Shown here piece after piece: positions 47,464-59,629 of a stretch of DNA of 64,000 nucleotides. The translations under genes were made by a program, and so were the position numbers. Location of the stretch: the NCBI GenBank assembly GCA_018340375.1, contig JAFFJZ010000072.1:1-64000 (forward strand), read 5' to 3'. Numbering within the stretch: position 1 is the stretch's first letter; each line of letters starts with the position of its first letter. This stretch comes from Gonatopus flavifemur (Eukaryota; Arthropoda; Insecta; Hymenoptera; Dryinidae). The notes beneath the pieces were generated by a model, which was not told the origin of the DNA, did not search any database, and worked only from the letters and a program-made list of their open reading frames with translations.

Positions 47464-48430
47464 AATCCTAGAAAAAAAATCTAAAGAACATTCAAACGAA
47501 AATTCTCCTACAATAAGAATTTCGATAAGATACAACAGGATATGCTTCACTTGAAAAAAAAATATGTGAAATTAATATGAACTGTCAAGTACATTCAGGT
47601 ATTCAGATGGTATGTAAACGATTTCTTGTATATTGTAACTTCAGTTTGCTGAATTTTATTCGAAGTGATTCATGATTGTATTGAATTAAAAATATATAAT
47701 GGAGTGGAACAAATATTAGGTTCAAGCATTTGACATACTAGAAACAACTCTGACCTTGTGAAACTCAACGTGTTGATCGTTTCTAATATGTTTTGAAATT
47801 CTTCACATACTAAAAGCAGCGCTGAATTATTCTAAACCAAACGTGTTAGTCGTTTCAAATAGATTTTGAAATCCACGTCAATTCGAAACACTTGGCGTGG
47901 CCGATTACGTGAGTTTTGAGCATCAAGTATATTCAAACAATTCTGTTGAAAGTATGTGATCAAAAAGTTGGATAATAAAATCTTCATCAGCCGCACCAAG
48001 TGTTTTGCATTGACGTGGATTTCAAAATCTATTTGAAACGACTAACACGTTTGGTTTTGAATAACTCAGCGCTGTTTTTAGTATGTAAAAAATTTCGAAA
48101 CATATTAGAAACGATCAACACGTTGAGTTTCAAATAGGTCAGAGTTGTTTCTAGTATGTCAAATGCTTGAACCTAATTTTTGTTCCACTCCACTATATAT
48201 TTTCAATTCAATACAATCATGAATCACTTTGAATACAATTTAGCAAACTGAAGTTACAATATACAAGAAATCGTTTACATACCATCTGAATACCTGAATG
48301 TACTTGACAGTTCATATTAATTTCACATCTTTTTTTTTTTCAAGTGGAGCATAGCCTGTTGTACCTTATCGAAATTCTTATTGTAGGAGAATTTTCGTTT
48401 GAATATTCTTCAGATTTTTTTTTTAGGATT
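47464..48430. repeat. 0.97-kb palindromic element with 440-bp arms
   Basis: The arms 47464-47907 and 47986-48430 are inverted complements at high identity around a centre of about 78 bp. The outer ends read aatcct followed by an A-rich run. No open frame fits a transposase, and no target duplication was resolved. It differs in sequence from the palindromes at 16570 and 61572. Confidence 0.8.
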
Positions 48431-48439
48431 GATATAACT

Positions 48440-48930
48440 CCGGCTGATTACAAAATCGGTAGTCAACTCACGTTAAAATCATCATCTTGGTAACTTGGCT
48501 ATTGTAGTAAGTCGGAGTCACGCCGGTACTGAGCCAGAGTTGGTATTATCATACTATATATGTGTTAGACAGCAATGTGCCAGTAATGATATGACTCTGG
48601 CTGACTACAAAATCGATAGTCGATTGATGTTGAAATTATGATCTTGGCAACTCGAATGTTGTGGTCAACTGAAGTCGCGTAGCAGTGAGCCAGAGTTGGT
48701 ATGATGATTCAATATGTTCAATAGTCGACATGGTACCAGTATTGGTGGGACTCTGGTTGACTACGGAACCGGTAGTCGATTGACATCAAAATCACGATCT
48801 TGGCAACTTGATTTGTGTAGTGAGCCGTAGTCGCCCAGTATCAAGACAGAGTTGGTATGATTATTCAATACGTTCGATAGAGAACAATGAGCCAGTATTG
48901 GTAGAATCTTGTTTCACTGCGGAGTCTATG
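48440..48930. repeat. Tandem repeat of about 155 bp, three units
   Basis: Each unit contains actctggctgactacaaaat or a variant, then agtcgattgatgttgaaat, gatcttggcaactcg and gagccagagttggtatgat. The units start near 48450, 48592 and 48750. Non-coding. It begins immediately after the palindrome. Confidence 0.6.
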
Positions 48931-48984
48931 GTAAATTATGTGACTTCAAGGGAATTAGTACCTACAATAAATGGGAATTCAAGT

Positions 48985-49080
48985 GGTTCGTTGTCAACTT
49001 GGAGATTAGCTGATGTGATAGAGACCCTGTTTCTCACTCGCAGGTCCCGGGTTCAATCCTTGCCCCGGGAACTTTCATGA
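48985..49080 (+). repeat. tRNA-like promoter, probably the head of a SINE
   Basis: An A-box-like tagctgatgtgatagagac (about 49007-49025) is followed by ggttcaatcc (49052-49061), a good B box, inside a TpsiC-like arm (gtcccggg ... ccccgggaac). The acceptor stem and anticodon arm do not form a normal tRNA, so it is a tRNA-derived SINE or a decayed tRNA. Confidence 0.5.
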
Positions 49081-49359
49081 AACTACTTCCAAAGCGTCTT
49101 TCTCAGATAACGGTGATGAGAAAAATAGTCACAAAGTTTTGAAAGTTCAAATTCAATGTATTTTTTTTTTCACTTGAAATATAACTCCGGGGATCTCTAA
49201 TTATCAGCACTGTGCCAGTACTGGGTCGGGTCTGAATTCCTACATAAGATGTATTATTTTGACTCTCTCCCACTTCTCATCCACGTATCGTAGAACAATA
49301 GGTTCTGTTGTCATGTCAGAGTTCCGCCATAGTTGGCTCACATTAGAAAAATCGGTACC

Positions 49360-49760
49360 GACGCTGTTGTAAATTCTCTACTGGCCCTTATGTAAAATGA
49401 TGTTATTATTTTGACTATTTGCCAGTACCGTCAATTCAACTGGCTCTGTACTGGTAAGTTTACATCTGCCAGTATTGGCAACTTTGACAACAGCAATGAC
49501 CCAGTACTGGCCCATGTTCCCATTTCACATGGCACACAACCGGGCTAGAACGGGCATAATCCTCTACACAGTGCTGGCAAAACAACTGGGCCGTTTGGAA
49601 TGCCAGAGGTCCACCATGGCAAGCTCATATATAACGCCAGTACTGATACAGTTGTGAATATCATACTGGCCCTTACGTAAAATGATGTTATCATTTTCAC
49701 TACTTGCCAGTACCGTCGATTCAACTGGCCCTGTACTGGTAAGTTTGGTAAGTTTGGATT
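49360..49760. repeat. Direct repeat of about 110 bp, two copies, in a ccagtactgg-rich tract
   Basis: The blocks ctactggcccttatgtaaaa (about 49378) and atactggcccttacgtaaaa (about 49663) are each followed by tgatgttat, then ttgccagtaccgtc and ctgtactggtaagttt. Further ccagtactg words lie between 49190 and 49800. Confidence 0.6.
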
Positions 49761-50099
49761 CACCAGCACTGGCAGCTCTGGCACCAGTACTGAGCCAGTA
49801 GCGGCCCGTGTTTCCATTTCCACATGGTATCAGAAGCGTCTGTAGAAGTTACACATGTTTGCGTTGAATATTTAACAGCCAATTCATGACACACGGATTT
49901 CCCAACAGATTTACATACCATCTCCAATTGTGTACCTTTGGCAAAATGCTTTACATATATCTTTTGGGAGACCATACATACATCATCTTTCGGGAGGCAA
50001 ACATAAATTACTGAATATTAGGTTCAGTGATTAGAAAGGGATCGTTCCATTCTGAGAGTTTATGAAGAAATTTGTTGAACCCCGGTGGAATAATTTCGC

Positions 50100-50320
50100 T
50101 GAAAATTTCGCTTCTGGGAAAACTTTTACAAATTTTTAGTGGAGTTTTTTAGAGGATTTCAGAGGTGTTCATAGTGTGTCAGGAAGTCTCAGTAATTTCC
50201 AGAGAAATTCCGAGTTCTTCAGAGATTTTCAGTTTTTCAAGATATTTCGGAGTTTGAAGAAATTTTCATACATGTTCAGAGTTTTGTAGTAAGTTCACGG
50301 ACATTTTCAGAGATTTTCAA
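50100..50320. repeat. Degenerate ttttcagag-rich simple repeat
   Basis: Same word composition as 3650-3990. Non-coding, within the intron just downstream of the exon at 50405-50578. Confidence 0.45.
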
Positions 50321-50404
50321 AGGAACTCTTCCCACTAGGGGATTGCGCAAAGAGCTCTTGGATGAATTAATCAATGAGACAATCACAAATTTTATGATAC
50401 TCAC

Positions 50405-50578
50405 CTCAAAGTTTCTTTTGGAGTCACTCCATGTTCCGACAGCCAATGTATAGCAAAGTGGAACTCATCATTGCATTCGAGTGGATTGTGTGATATATCC
50501 AAACCTGAGAGATTCGGCATTGCTTTGAGTTCTTCTACGGTGATGCGTCGAAGAAGATTGCCACGAACAGACAAAAAC
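50405..50578 (-). CDS. Exon with the last leucine-rich repeat and the start of the C-terminal cap
   Basis: On the minus strand, after the acceptor ttgtttgtgaag, 58 codons are open in phase 2 and end at the donor GAG/GTGAGT (intron from 50404). The residues LSVRGNLLRRI and MPNLSGLDISHNPLECN are a textbook LRR ending in the NPL-x-C that starts an LRRCT module, followed by FHFAIHWLSEHGVTP. This is the extracellular ligand-binding type of LRR found in insect adhesion and receptor proteins. Donor phase fits the exon at 47183. The upstream LRR exons were not found in the 4 kb before this point, so they are either small or outside the window. Confidence 0.75.
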
Positions 50579-53500
50579 CTTCACAAACAAATGATCATCA
50601 TGATATTAGAAGAATCTTTAGCGGATCTTGGTGAACCGAAAAACAAGCAAAAATTGTGGTTCCTCTTTGGTTACATTTTGGTGGAAAATGCTGGTGTTGG
50701 TAATCAAATGGTCAGTTTGGACATCTTTTTGAACAACAATTGATCAAAATTGTATCAATCCTCATTCGATGACTTTTTAGTTATTCCATAGGAATTCGTT
50801 TGGTTTTCACTTCAAGAATATCAAAAAGATTTGAAAAAGAGACTACATGTTTGTCCCATCCTGATGAGGGAGCCCTATGTGAAGAAGGATTGGACATAGC
50901 TTGGTTAAAACTAGATACATATTATGTATGGAAAATGAGCATAGAAAACTATACATGTTCAAATAATTCATCTATTTGTTATCTCTTCAAATAACATTGA
51001 TAGTTTTCGCATGCTCATTTCCATACACAATCCATGTCTAACTTTGACCCAGATAGTTCAATTTTTTCACATGTGGATGCACAAACGAATGGTTATCTTC
51101 AGGTTAAAAATCGGTCATTATGTAGTGAAAACCATGTGGTGAAGACCATTTTTGGACAAAGTTCTCAGCTGACCAAAAAACAACCAAAGGTAAACCACGA
51201 AAATTGTACCAAATAGTACGTGAGCTTGTCACCCACTTGTCATTGGTTTGTTTTAACCTAGTATAAAAGTGAGAATTTTGTAAACAAATTATAACGATAT
51301 GCTTGTTGATGGAAAAGAGATATAAGGTTGTTTCTCCTTTTTGATTGGCGAGGGAAAATTTTTTATACCAAAATGAGATGTGATTGTCATTTCTTACGAT
51401 TTTCACGGTGGACTTCGATGCCGTTGTGGAAGGACAAGCATAGGCGTAGCTTGGGCACCTCCAATTATTTGGGGTGAATATTTTTTTCCCTCGTAATTCA
51501 CATTACTCGTAAATCGCATGATTAAATCGCGTTGCCACAGGAGTACCTATGGCTTCATTATCCGCTTACTCGCCTTATTCCCATGTATATGGTGTATATA
51601 TATATATATATATATATATAGTTTATGTACAGAGCATATATAGTTTATATATAAGTCACCCTTATGACTAAGCTTTTGGCTGGCTACGCCTATCACTCTT
51701 ATTCAACTTTTTTCCTATGAAAAACAATTGACAGAGATATTGGAGAAGCCTTGAATTCCAGCTACTTCAGAAACCGACAACATATCACTTTGAGATCGAA
51801 CTTCGTGGTTTGATTCGAAACATTTTCAATATGCGACAGAATGTCTCTTCTTGAACTCTTCTTCTGAGGAGATGGTTTGAAAATAGCAACGTCCCTTGGC
51901 AAAGGTACAGAAAATCATAAGAAAATAAACGAAGTGTGCCCAGATTTCACAAATTATCAGGAAAATGAATAATCCATCGATGGAATTGTAACAGAAACAA
52001 CGAATTCATGGCTTGTTATATGCTTGTCACAAGCTCGTCCTGTGTCAACTAGGAAGCTTGTTGTAACCTTGTCAATAGAGATCAACCGAAGTTCGATTTC
52101 GGTTTTTAGAAATTTTCAGCCATCAACCCATGTTTCGGTTTCCAGTTGAAAAATCCAATTGTTCACCGAAAAAAGAGTTTATCTTTTCCACCACATTTTA
52201 AGAAGATACTAGCCTTTACCATCCGACCACGTTGGTTAGAAAAACATAAACCTATATGATAGAAAAAGAGGTCCGAAGCAAACGTTGGTATCCTTCTAAT
52301 GCCGATTTCATGTTTCATTCTAGTAAAGTTATTCTAGGCAGTTGACCCTCCACAGATACCCTGAATTTCGCTGCTTGATCAGACCACCTGAGTCTCTTAC
52401 TAAACTCGTTTGAAATCATTGAATTTTTGAGAGGCATGATGAAGTTTTCAAATATTCGAAAACCTCTGGTACATTCTTTGAGTATTCAGGAACAAATTTG
52501 TGGAATGATAATATCGATATAGTGTTTCTATTCTTTTGAGATTCACATCCAATTCAGGAAGAATTTTGAAAGCAACTCTGACAGTATGAGAGTTCCAGAA
52601 GAATTCTTCATGAATACTTTGTAGGCATCATGATCTCTTTTAGAACTGTTGTGCGACTTGGGGAAAGACTATCTAAATCCTCAGATCTATACTGCCTCGA
52701 TTTTAAGCAATGAGACTCATTGACTGGAGTTCGGAGAAGTCTTGTTTCGTTTCAATGTCCTAAAGAAAGAATTGTTCTATTCTCATGGTGAACCAATTCA
52801 ATTTTCCAGAACGTGTCGTTTTGTGTCCAAACGTGACTTATTGTGTCAATTCTCCTTCCAATATATTGGAAGTATGTATTATTCGTTTCCTTCCAATTCC
52901 ATCCGAGAGTGTTGAACTCATCTGTATTGGAAAGTTAATAAATCTTATGAAATTTTTCATTTTCGGTTTCGGTTTTCGACCGAAAATATATAAGTTGTCG
53001 GAATTCGATTTCGATTCTGTGTTGCCAGAAACCAAGTAACGAGAGTGCCGAGACCGCAATACATTGGTCATCCCGATCAACAAAAGTATACGGCCGGGAA
53101 GAAAATCTCTTTTTCGGTCGGTCAATGACAACCTCATGGCAATGTTGATGCTCGCCAACGATGAGGTTGATGCAAGCTCGTGACAAAGTTGAATTTCTAT
53201 CTGGGTGGTCATTTTCAAATCACCAGGGTGATGCAGAAAGAAATTTCTCCCATTGGGACTGTTTTATTTGAAGAATATATCATCATAACCCAGTGCACTG
53301 TTAAAAATAATTGACACCAAATTGATGGACTTATATGAGGGAGAGTCGGGTACAACGTAGCATAAGAACAATGGGACAGCCGCATTTATAGACCCATAGG
53401 GAGTATTGAAATTCTGAGAAAATTGATATACAGTCAAGAATCTCAATACGGAATCGTGTGATGGGAATTTTCCCACATGGGCTTCGTATTTGAGAGAAAC

Positions 53501-54569
53501 GAACTAAAGTTCAGTCTGCTAATTGGAAAGTAAATTTTCGGAACCTTGATCATCCTGTAATTGTGGATATTCATTAACTTGATCATATCGGATACGCTCT
53601 CTGAATTCGGAGTGGTGCAATCTCGCAGATTACAGTGAAAACTCGACTACTACGAAGAAGTTCAAATGTACTGTATAATCAGTGAGTATTAACTAATGTT
53701 TGCAGCGAAACGTCATCAATTTAATCAGTAAGAAGTATTTTCAACTACAAGATCGGTGAATGTTCACGAATAATGCAATTAAATCTCACTGATCTCATTC
53801 AGTCATCTATCGATAACTACAAAACAGTGGGATTTCACTGATTCTAATTGAAGGGGTACGATCATTTCGAAGGATTATAGTTCTATGAATCCAATGCGAT
53901 ACGCATGCCAATCTGAATACTCAGACAGCGCAGAAAGTTCCCTGAACATTTTTAAAACATGCACTTGGGTCTGCGTGTTTTGGTCTCCGGGGAGTAGGTT
54001 CTCCAAACGTTTAGAGTATCTGCATTTTCGATGCCCCTGAATACATTTTCGACACATTCTTTTTATCTACTACGGGCAGTTCTTAAAATGTTTTCCCAGC
54101 GTACTCTCATGAAAACTAACCTTTGAAAACATGTGTGCAACTTCGCACAATGTTATGAAAACCTACATGGAACACGTTTCCAGAAGTTCGCACAGTGCAC
54201 ATGAATAGAACTAACTGGGACATTTGTACGGACCTGGGACATACATGTGACGTTCTTGGAACATCCTTGAACGTTATTTGCACGTTCTCAGTGTAACCAT
54301 GCACGTTGTCTGAACGTTCAAGAGACTTAGCGGTGCTGTCTGGGTATGCTTCTTGTCAAATATGATCGTGAATGGAGCCTGGAACACAATATAAGATAAA
54401 ATGTTACACAATTTTGTACATTGTGAAGTCGCAAGTGTATTTATTCTTATATTCAAACAAATGTATAGGACAAGACAGTGTATTTAAAGAAGTGTACCTG
54501 CTTGAAAACCTGCAACTCTCAGATTTTTATGAAATCGGTTGGAGTGGTTGTACTATCAGACTGCATTGA
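50579..54569. other. No gene recognised
   Basis: AT-rich, probably intronic or intergenic. A (TA)n microsatellite lies at about 51594-51621. Open frames near 51104-51406, 52785-53218 and 53264-53476 have no domain and no paired splice borders. Confidence 0.45.
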
Positions 54570-54745
54570 CTATGCGGAAGGGGAAGGCGGAATGAAAACG
54601 GGTTGCCGAAATACAGGGGCTGGGAGTTTGAGGGATTTTTTCTCCGTTGAATCATAAGTCTCATACATTTGCATTTGAAGGAAACGCAATCCAAATTTTC
54701 CGGTGGGGTCTTCTTCCACTTTCCGATGAAAATAATGAGGATATT
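54570..54745 (-). CDS. Terminal coding exon of an unrecognised gene
   Basis: A strong acceptor (tttacctaaatgatcatctcag) precedes an open frame of 57 codons ending in TAG at 54572-54570. It reads YPHYFHRKVEEDPTGKFGLR, then FLQMQMYETYDSTEKK, and ends in a proline-rich tail FIPPSPSA. The polar, compositionally balanced sequence and clean border suggest a real exon. It cannot be upstream in the same transcript as the LRR exons, because it carries a stop. I do not recognise the family. Confidence 0.5.
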
Positions 54746-56000
54746 CTGAGATGATCATTTAGGTAAACAAAAGCAATTTTCATTTTGTTCGACAATTTCT
54801 TCGTGAAATCGACAGTTCGTAACGTTTTGGGATTGAGGTTCAAATACAGCCCATCCTTGAGAGGTTAAGCATCATCGTTCCTCTAGTAATTCCAGAAGAA
54901 TTACGTTATTGAGACGTACACGGCCCATGCTGCAAGCGCATTGAGGTAAATTATCAGCAACGGCGCAATAACCTGGTTACCTCTCTTCCTCTCCGTCCAT
55001 CAAAAGGTACAAGTTGGTAAGGGATGGAGGGAGGATCCTGAGCATCCCGATTCCATCCTTCACTAACCTGTAAGCTTGAATGAATGGAGAGGGATACGCT
55101 CTATGAATCGTAGTCAGTGAAAAATATTGAGAATCAGTGAATTTCACTAGCGGATGAGTATTCAGTATGGCACTAGTGGATATACTGGAGGAGTTCAGGA
55201 ACAATCAGTGGTAGTGCACACGGACACAGGCACATACATAGGCGAGTGGAGTCACACGGGCACGAGTGGTGTCCAAGGTCGAGATGGAATGGGGTCATTG
55301 AATTAACCATGGTTGTTGATTATTCATTATCATTATTATCATCTTTATTATGAACTCTGCTCTGAACCGATCCCGATCTCGCCCGGAAGCCCATCTCACA
55401 AGTGATGCGGGAGGAGGAGGGATAAAGGAGTAACACCTTTCTAAAAAATCGTGGTTTAACTGGCTCCGGGTGGTGGCACCGCGTAAGGGCCCCTGCCTAG
55501 GGTTGTAGGTGACACCCGGCCAACAGCCACGACGGCGGACGAGGGAACGAGTTGCCCAACGGTGGAGGGGGCGGATGAGCCACATTTCCAAACCCAGGCA
55601 CGTTTGTACCCGTATCGGGTGGCGTTCTGGTCAGCGTCGTCCATCATGTTAGGTGCGGACGTATTCAATGATCGGCCCGGGTCAACTCTGGGAGTATCCC
55701 TCGAACCAGCCGAACTTCTCACCTGGCCGGGGGAGACTGATGTGAGCTTGCTCTCCCGAGGAGTCGCTGTGACCTGAAGTCAGAGACCAGCCCGCTTGAG
55801 CCCTGATCAGGAAGCGGACCGTGAATGTAGGAGTCGAAGCCTATATTGCTACGGGCAACCCCCGGTCCATGCAGGGTCCCGGACTGAGCAAACGGGAGCT
55901 GGGCCCCGGGGAATTGGTGTGGGAGAGGTTCTCTAAGGGTACACCCACTCACGGCTTTTCCGGGCTGCCCCACTGACACCGATGCGCTGGAAAACAACAA

Positions 56001-57235
56001 AATGATGGAAACCATAATGGACACCACTGAGAAACCAAAGGACGAAAGAGGGGAGGATATGAGAGGAGACGAGGATCTGACTCCCGCACGGAAACTGGTC
56101 TTCGTATCGGGAAAGAAGGCGGAGGGAAGGCTCGCAGGACACGGCGTCTGATCCAAAGCATGACAGAGGCCATCCAGAAGCAGCCCAACGTTAACCGGAC
56201 TGTGGAGGATGGTCTTCCGAAGCTGTCGGAGGAGTTAAATGGGTTGCGGGAGAACACGCGGATTCACACCCGCGTTCGGCAGGTCCTGGACTCGGAAGCG
56301 TTGAGGGTGCGAGATGAAACTTCAAGACCCGTCCCCCGGAGTTTTCCCAACAGCCCAATACGCATGAGTGGCCAGAAGCGCAGCGGTTTGAGCCCCCCAG
56401 ATCCTCAAAGGGCTCTCCCTCGGGTGCCTAAGAGGAGGAAATCATTGGCAGCTCCCGGAGAAAATGGATGGACAGTGGTCAAACCGGCAAAGAAGAAGAA
56501 ACAGAAGGAGGAGAAGGATGAACAAGGTAAATCGGGCGAACTCAGGAAGCATCCAGCGGAGTCGGTGCCGCACACAAACCCCAGACGGGAACGGTGACCG
56601 GCTGAGCCTGATGCCTTCGTCCTAAAACTCGTTGGAGGTAAAACGTACGTGGACGTTCTGACCGCCGTCCACGCATCGTGAATCCGGAGTGGGGATACAA
56701 GTGAGCTCGGTGCGTCGTACAAGGGCTGACGAAGTTCTCATTGGGATAAAGAAAGCGACGGACCAAGCTGAAGCTTCTTCCTCGGAAGCGCTGAAGAAGG
56801 CCGCAGAGAAGGTGGGCAGCGTCCGAGCGCTGACACCTTTCGCCAGCCGGGAGATACGTGACCAAGGAGAAAGGAGAAGTTGCACTGCGGAATGCACTGC
56901 CGGACTACGGTGGGATCCTGTAGTTGACCCTCACGAAGCCCACGGGGCGTGGTCAAGTCTCGGTTCTTGTCACCGTTGAACAAAGGACTGTCAAGTGACT
57001 AATGACCACGGCGCGAATGAGGGTGGGCTGGATTGCAAATTATAAGATTCGAGACAGAACCGTCGTACTGAGGTGTTTCAAGTGCCTTGGTTACGGCACT
57101 GGAGCTGTGGCTGCCAAGGACTGCTCCCGGTGCGGCGCAGAGGACCACAGGGCCCTCGTTCAGGCGAAAGGCAGCAAAAACGATAATGGCGGTAGTTCTG
57201 CAGTGCGATCCCGATGGGAGTAGGGTGTCTTTCGC
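56001..57235 (+). pseudogene. R1-type ORF1 (gag-like) with zinc knuckles, broken
   Basis: It starts near MMETIMDTTEKPKDERG and shifts frame near 56150 into MTEAIQKQPNVNRTVEDGLP, which continues to 56597 with a basic, lysine-rich end (KPAKKKKQKEEK). A third frame holds VSSVRRTRADEVLIGIKK and VGSVRALTPFASREIRD, matching the conserved middle domain of R1 ORF1. A zinc-knuckle region follows at 57060-57170 (LRCFKCLGYG, CSRCGAEDH). At least three shifts. Such proteins bind the element RNA and direct it to the target. Confidence 0.65.
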
Positions 57236-57239
57236 GAGA

Positions 57240-59098
57240 AGAGAGCTGACCTCGTCTTGATCAGCGAACAGTATGAGGATAGGGAGGAGCCAGGATGGTT
57301 CCTGCACGCCCTCAGCACCTGGAGAGACATCAGATCGTGGCTGGAGACTCCAACGCAAAATCCTTAGAGTGGGATGGACCCAGGCTAGATTCTCGAGGTA
57401 GACGAGTCATGGATATGGCATCCAGACACGAACTGGCGTTCTTCAACACCGGCTCAATGTCCATCTTGCGGAGGCCTGACTATGAACAGACGATTTTGGA
57501 CATTCCCTTCGCGACGAAAGATCTGGTGCTGCACATCAAGGACTGGAGGGTGATCGAAGACTATACAGCCAGTGATCACCAATACATTACGTTGAATGTT
57601 CGTGATGTAGCACCGGTCTGGACCGCGGATTGAGACAAGACACCCAGATGGAACGCCGCGCAGATGTGCCCCGAGAGAATGTCTCCGACCTCAACGCGGG
57701 GGCAAATGACGATGAGATCCCGCAAGAGCCATCATTCCGCGAGCATGCGGGAACGGTTGTCGATGTGACATTGCAGCACATCCACCGTGCCTGCCGGGAA
57801 CAAGTGCCGAGAAGTCGGAGAAGAGAAAACAGACGACCCGTATATTGATGGACGGATGAGATCGCGGAGCTGAGGAACAAGTCTCCGACTCGGACGCATT
57901 GCTCAGCGCTCAAGACTCCGCGATCCAGACGACGCAGCCTACTAGGGGCGAGGAAGAGGTCACGCCGTGCCATGAACAGAAGTAAGCACTGCTGCTGGAA
58001 GTCGCACGGAGAAGATCTCAACAAAGGAACCCAGAGGGGGTACACCTGGTTGGGTACGCGGATGACATCGGGGCTAGAACCGTTGAAGAGGTGCAGTTGC
58101 TCCCCAACCAGACCAGGCGTTGCGTCCGCTCTCGGATGGACGACCACGGCTTGCAGCTGGCATTGGTTCAGACAGAGCTCGTGCTCTTCACCAAAAAGCA
58201 TATAACCTTGATAAGGGATATAGGGGTAGGACAGGTGATGGTCCAGAAGAAGGCATCGGTGAAGTACCTGGAAGTGTGCCTGGATTCACGGCTTACCTTC
58301 TGGGAGTAGATGAGGAAGAGAGCGGACAAGGCGGCTGGAGTCACCACGATGTCAAGCAGGGTTATGGCCGATATTGGCGGACCTCGACTCTGCAGGAGGA
58401 TACTCCTATGAATCGCCAAGTCCATAATGCTCTACGGTGCCAAAGTCCGGGCCGATGCGTTGCGATACGGAGGATACCACAAACGCATGGTCACAGTCCA
58501 ACGGAGAGGGCCCCTTCGTATTGCCTGCTCCTACGCACGGTTTCGGAGCCAGCAGTGTTTGTCGTCGCGGGGGTCATACCCATCGACCTTCTAGTCCAGG
58601 AGCGAAGGTTAGTCCATCAGGGCGCTCCCCCCGCAGAGAGAGACGAAGCGAGGCGTCACGCTGCAGAGATGTCCTTGCGTGCCTGACAAGAACAGTGGGA
58701 ACGGGAGTCGCGAGCCAGACTGACAGCGACGCTCATACTTCGTCTCGATATCCGGCTCAACCGTTAGCATGGAAAAGTCAATTACTTCCTCACCCAGCTG
58801 CTGACAGGGCACGGCCTGTTCCAAGCCGAAGGTACTTCGCACGATGGGCGAAGTGCTAGACCCAGGCTGTGTCTCCTGCGACTTCGAACGAGACGACGCC
58901 CTCCATACGTTCTTCAAGTGTGAAGAGTGGAGGGCGGAGAGGAGTCGTCTCGGAGAAACTTATGACAGCGTGACCCCAGAGAACATCGTTGGGGTCATGC
59001 TGCTAGGCCAGGACGCATGGATTGATGTCGCTAGCTTCACGTGGTCGGTCCTGCGATGGAAGAAGAGGACTTCCGATGCGAGAGCCCTGAATGGATAG
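57240..59098 (+). pseudogene. R1-type ORF2: endonuclease and C-terminal parts, RT core deleted
   Basis: The endonuclease part shows VLISEQYEDRE, then VAGDSNAKSLEWDG, RRVMDMASRHELAFFNTG and TASDHQYI. The frame then breaks. The next recognisable piece is VHLVGYADDIGA (about 58040), the catalytic box of the RT, so the fingers and much of the palm are gone. The thumb region includes VTVQRRGPLRIACSY. The C-terminal zinc-like motif CVSCDFERDDALHTFFKCEEW ends the protein at 59098. Several frames are used. Confidence 0.7.
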
Positions 59099-59164
59099 AA
59101 CTTACAACATTTCATTCATTGATTCATTTATCCATCTATTTCCCCATCTATTCATCCATCTATT

Positions 59165-59600
59165 CAGGCCTGGAGTTAGGAATCAGCCCATTCGACTCCT
59201 GACCTGGTAGTGGACCGTGAGTGTAGGGATCGGAGCTTACAGTGCTTCGAGCGACCCCTGGTCCGTGCGGTGCTTCGGGAGGACTCGCGTACCCGCCTGC
59301 AAGCGCAACGGATGCTGACTGCAGCTCCCACACGAAGCGACCGAAGCCCGCTCCATGGTCTCCACAGACAAGCTGACAGGAGAGAGTCGCTACGAGCCCA
59401 CCTGCCCCATCGACGACCAGGACCCCGACAAACAAGGAGACCAATGAATTGTCGGGGAACACTATCGTTTAGACCTTGACGGCTGTCGAAACGGAGGAGA
59501 AGAAAACGCAGGACCCTTTGGAACAGCCAGCGGCGCCGCGGTCGGAAGAGGAGGAGAAGCGGAAACGCTCGAGCCGGACGCAACCGTGAAAACCGGTTAA
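59165..59600 (+). mobile_element. 5' fragment of a related R1-type LINE
   Basis: The stretch around tggaccgtgagtgtagggat and gacccctggtccgtgcgg repeats, with changes, the 5' region of the element at about 55790-55900. It stops before any ORF2. Fragments that keep only the 5' end are unusual, because LINE copies normally lose it. Confidence 0.5.
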
Positions 59601-59629
59601 AAATCGTTGAAAATTGAAATCCGTAAGCC

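Larger units (their letters stand above)
55360..59100 (+). mobile_element. R1-type non-LTR retrotransposon, internally deleted
   Basis: This block is clearly GC-richer than its surroundings. A long 5' region (gtggtggcaccgcgtaaggg near 55468) is followed by ORF1 and ORF2 of R1-clade type. The 3' end is followed by an attcatc-rich stretch (59110-59165). Most of the RT is missing. Confidence 0.7.

Noticed and set aside
49001..49075. Functional tRNA gene
   Set aside because: B box and TpsiC arm are good, but acceptor and anticodon stems do not form.
54977..55204. Open frame with a good donor-like end (gaagag/gtaacc) and an LPPSLTNLYLL stretch, possibly an LRR
   Set aside because: No convincing acceptor, only one LRR-like phrase, and several competing splice signals within it. 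It was left out of the gene model.
55295..58917. Many minus-strand open frames across the GC-rich block
   Set aside because: GC-rich sequence has few stops by chance. The plus-strand frames carry the R1-type motifs; these are shadows.
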